Below, in pieces: positions 13,605 to 15,320 of a stretch of DNA of 15,320 bases. The number at the start of each line of letters is the position of its first letter. Position 1 is the first letter of the stretch. A program made the translations under genes and the position numbers. The notes below the pieces were generated by a model. The model was not told where the DNA came from. It did no database searches and worked only from the letters and a program-made list of their open reading frames with translations. Source of the DNA: Pseudomonadota bacterium (GTDB lineage Bacteria; Pseudomonadota; Gammaproteobacteria; Xanthomonadales; Xanthomonadaceae); contig JAEZCF010000126.1 of the NCBI GenBank assembly GCA_023430045.1, positions 1 through 15,320 on the forward strand. The letters run 5' to 3'.

Positions 13605-15177
13605 TCAGGCCGGTGGAGTCCGGCGCAGGTCGACGGCGCCCGAGGCCATGCCGCGGTCGAGTTGCCGGTAGCCGATGGCTTCGGCCAGATGCGGGGTATG
13701 AATGTCCGCACTGTTGTCCAGATCGGCGATGGTGCGTGCCACCCGCAGGATGCGGTGCATGGCTCGCGCGGACAGCTGCAGCCGTTCGATGGCCTGTTCC
13801 AGCAGCGATTGATCGGCATCACCCAGGCATGCGCAGCGGCGCAGCGCCGTGCGGTCCAGATGCGCGTTGAGGGCACCGCGCTGGGCCTGCCGCTCGCGCG
13901 CGACGAGCACGCGGGCGCGAACCTGGGCGCTGCATTCTCCTGTAGGTGTGTCTTCGCGCAGCTCTTCCGGCGACAGCCGCGATACGGATACGTGCAGGTC
14001 GATGCGGTCCAGCAGCGGGCCAGACACACGTGCCCTATAGCGCTGGATGCGTTCAGCGGTGCACAGGCAGCGGTTGCTGCGGTCGCCCGCCCAGCCGCAC
14101 GGGCACGGATTCATCGCCGTGACCAGCTGGAATCGGGCGGGGTAGACCACGCTGCGCGCGGCACGACTGATGCGGATGTGCCCGGATTCAAGTGGCTCGC
14201 GCAGGACTTCCAGCGCGTTGCGGCTCCACTCCGGCAGCTCATCGAGGAACAGCACACCGTGGTGCGCCAGCGATATCTCGCCGGGATGTGGCGGGTTGCC
14301 GCCACCCGCCAGCGCGGCCGGGCTGGCACTGTGGTGCGGCGCGCGGAAGGGCCGCTGGCGCGCGCGGCGGGGGGGGCGGGCGGAGGGGCGGGGGGCGCTT
14401 GGGGCGCGGGTCCAGGCCGCTGCCGCTGATGGAGGTGATGGCGGCCGTCTGCAGCGCTTCGGCCTGGCTGGCCTCGGGCAGGATGCCGGACAGCCGCGAT
14501 GCGAGCAGGGTCTTGCCGCAGCCCGGACTGCCGATCAGCAGCAGATGGTGACCTCCGGCGGCGGCCACCTCCAGCGCGCGGCGCGCATGCGCCTGCCCGC
14601 GCACATCGGCCAGATCCAGCGGCGGCTCGGTCTCCACCGGAGCGCATTCGGCACGCGGCAGCCGGCCCGGATCGCCCACGGACGCGCAGGCCTCCAGCAG
14701 GGTGCGGGCCACGCGGACGTCCGCATGTTCGGCCAGTGCTGCCTCGGCGGCATTGGCGGGGGGAACGAACAGCGTGCGGCCGGCTTCGGCGGCGGCGATG
14801 GCCGCGGACAGCACACCGTCCACCGGGCGCAGTTCGCCGGTGAGCGCGAGTTCGCCCAGGTACTCATGGCGGACCACCTGCTGCGGATCGAGCTGGCCGC
14901 TGGCGGCGAGGATGCCGAGCGCGATGGCCAGGTCGAAGCGGCCGCCTTCCTTGGGAAGATCGGCTGGCGCAAGGTTGATGGTGGTGCGACGCTGCGGGTA
15001 GTCGAAGCGGGCACAGAGCAGGGCCGCGCGTACGCGTTCGCGTGATTCGCGCACGGCGGTTTCGGCCATGCCGACGATCTGCGTGGCCGGCAGGCCGCCG
15101 GACAGATGGACCTCCACGCGCACCAGCGGCGCGTCTGCGCCAGCGCGGGCGCGGCTGTGGACCAGCGCGAGACTCAT
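13605..15177 (-). pseudogene. comM: ComM/YifB Mg-chelatase-like AAA+ protein, frame interrupted
   Basis: ComM is a hexameric helicase that drives branch migration during natural transformation. The N-terminal part (from the ATG ending at 15177) opens with the canonical MSLALVHSRA and carries NLAPADLPKEGGRFDLAIALGI (about 68-89) and the Walker A motif GSPGCGKT (216-223). It is in frame to GLDP (residue 257, ending at 14407). The C-terminal part, in another frame from 14354 to 13605, resumes with RPFRAPHH, PGEISLAHHG, Walker B LFLDELPEW, VTAMNPCPCG and the C-terminal lid. Between them 52 G/C-only bases replace about 12 expected, shifting the frame. Joined, the parts give about 510 residues, normal for the family. 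Either comM is truly broken in this strain or the insert is a sequencing artefact; I favour the artefact. The end near 15177 is the authentic start. Confidence 0.85.
14355..14406. other. G/C-only low-complexity insert that breaks comM
   Basis: On the plus strand this stretch consists of runs of G separated by single C, A or TT, including G8 and G6 runs. It replaces roughly four codons of comM between GLDP and RPFRAPHH. About 40 extra bases (not a multiple of three) explain the frame loss. The composition resembles poly-G miscalls or collapsed low-quality reads more than a mobile element: there is no target duplication or inverted repeat. Confidence 0.7.
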
Positions 15178-15285
15178 GCGTCGATATCCGGGTGCGGTGT
15201 TGCCGCCAGCATGCCGCGCGGCGGCGGTCCGGTAAGTCGGAGAACAGCGCAGCAGGCATGGGGAATGTGCCTTCGTTCGTCTCCC

Positions 15286-15320
15286 AAAAAAAAAAGGGGA
15301 GGGGGGTGGTTTATTGGAAT
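15286..15320. other. aberrant window end (A10 plus G-runs)
   Basis: The last 35 bases are ten A, then GGGGAGGGGGG, then TGGTTTATTGGAAT. This is unlike the surrounding sequence in base composition. Nothing coding is visible. It probably represents a low-quality contig terminus or adapter/primer-like sequence, and the ~100 bp between it and the comM start hold no recognisable gene. Confidence 0.5.

Noticed and set aside
14111..14647. 178-codon minus-strand frame across comM
   Set aside because: A shadow frame opened by the G/C-run insert; ComM motifs lie in the other two frames.

Overview
The window is a high-GC (by eye mid-60s %) chromosomal stretch, most likely from Stenotrophomonas or a close Lysobacteraceae (Xanthomonadaceae) relative. 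The evidence is a GTAG-tagged palindrome of the SMAG/REP type at the left end, strong G/C preference at third codon positions, and a gene set typical of that family (xi-class glutathione transferase, TonB-dependent receptor, LysR/SDR divergon, ComM). The genus is an inference; no rRNA or other marker is present.

Left part (1-4309): a SMAG-like repeat and an 8-7-8 hairpin precede an AtoE-type short-chain fatty acid transporter. Next comes an unannotated-looking 57-residue protein that is about 65% Gln+Asn, closed by a textbook intrinsic terminator. A convergent VOC/glyoxalase-fold protein follows, divergent from a glutathionyl-hydroquinone reductase. Then comes a small exported glycine-zipper protein with an Arg/Asp/His-rich tail.

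Middle part (4318-10962): a LysR regulator is divergent from a short-chain dehydrogenase, with an ATTGG-N11-CCAAT dyad between them. A two-component system on the minus strand (sensor kinase first, then an OmpR-type regulator sharing one base) is divergent from two MacB/FtsX-type ABC permeases. The shared intergenic region holds a direct repeat, CTTAAG-N5-CTCAAG, that resembles a PmrA/QseB-type box and sits at the -35 position of a -10-like TATTAA. I infer that the regulator controls the permease pair. No ABC ATPase or periplasmic adaptor is encoded in the window.

Right part (10963-15320): a ZnuD-like TonB-dependent outer-membrane receptor lies 24 bp behind a 19-bp near-match to the gammaproteobacterial Zur box, which points to zinc-regulated metal uptake. 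It converges on comM (competence-associated Mg-chelatase-like AAA+ helicase). comM is interrupted by roughly 40 extra bases of G/C-only low-complexity sequence that shift the frame. The last ~35 bases of the window (A10 followed by G-runs) look equally foreign, so both may be sequencing or assembly artefacts near a contig end.

No tRNA, rRNA, CRISPR array, insertion sequence or prophage was seen. The strongest candidates for something undescribed are the Gln/Asn-only small protein and the two-component/permease module that lacks an ATPase.
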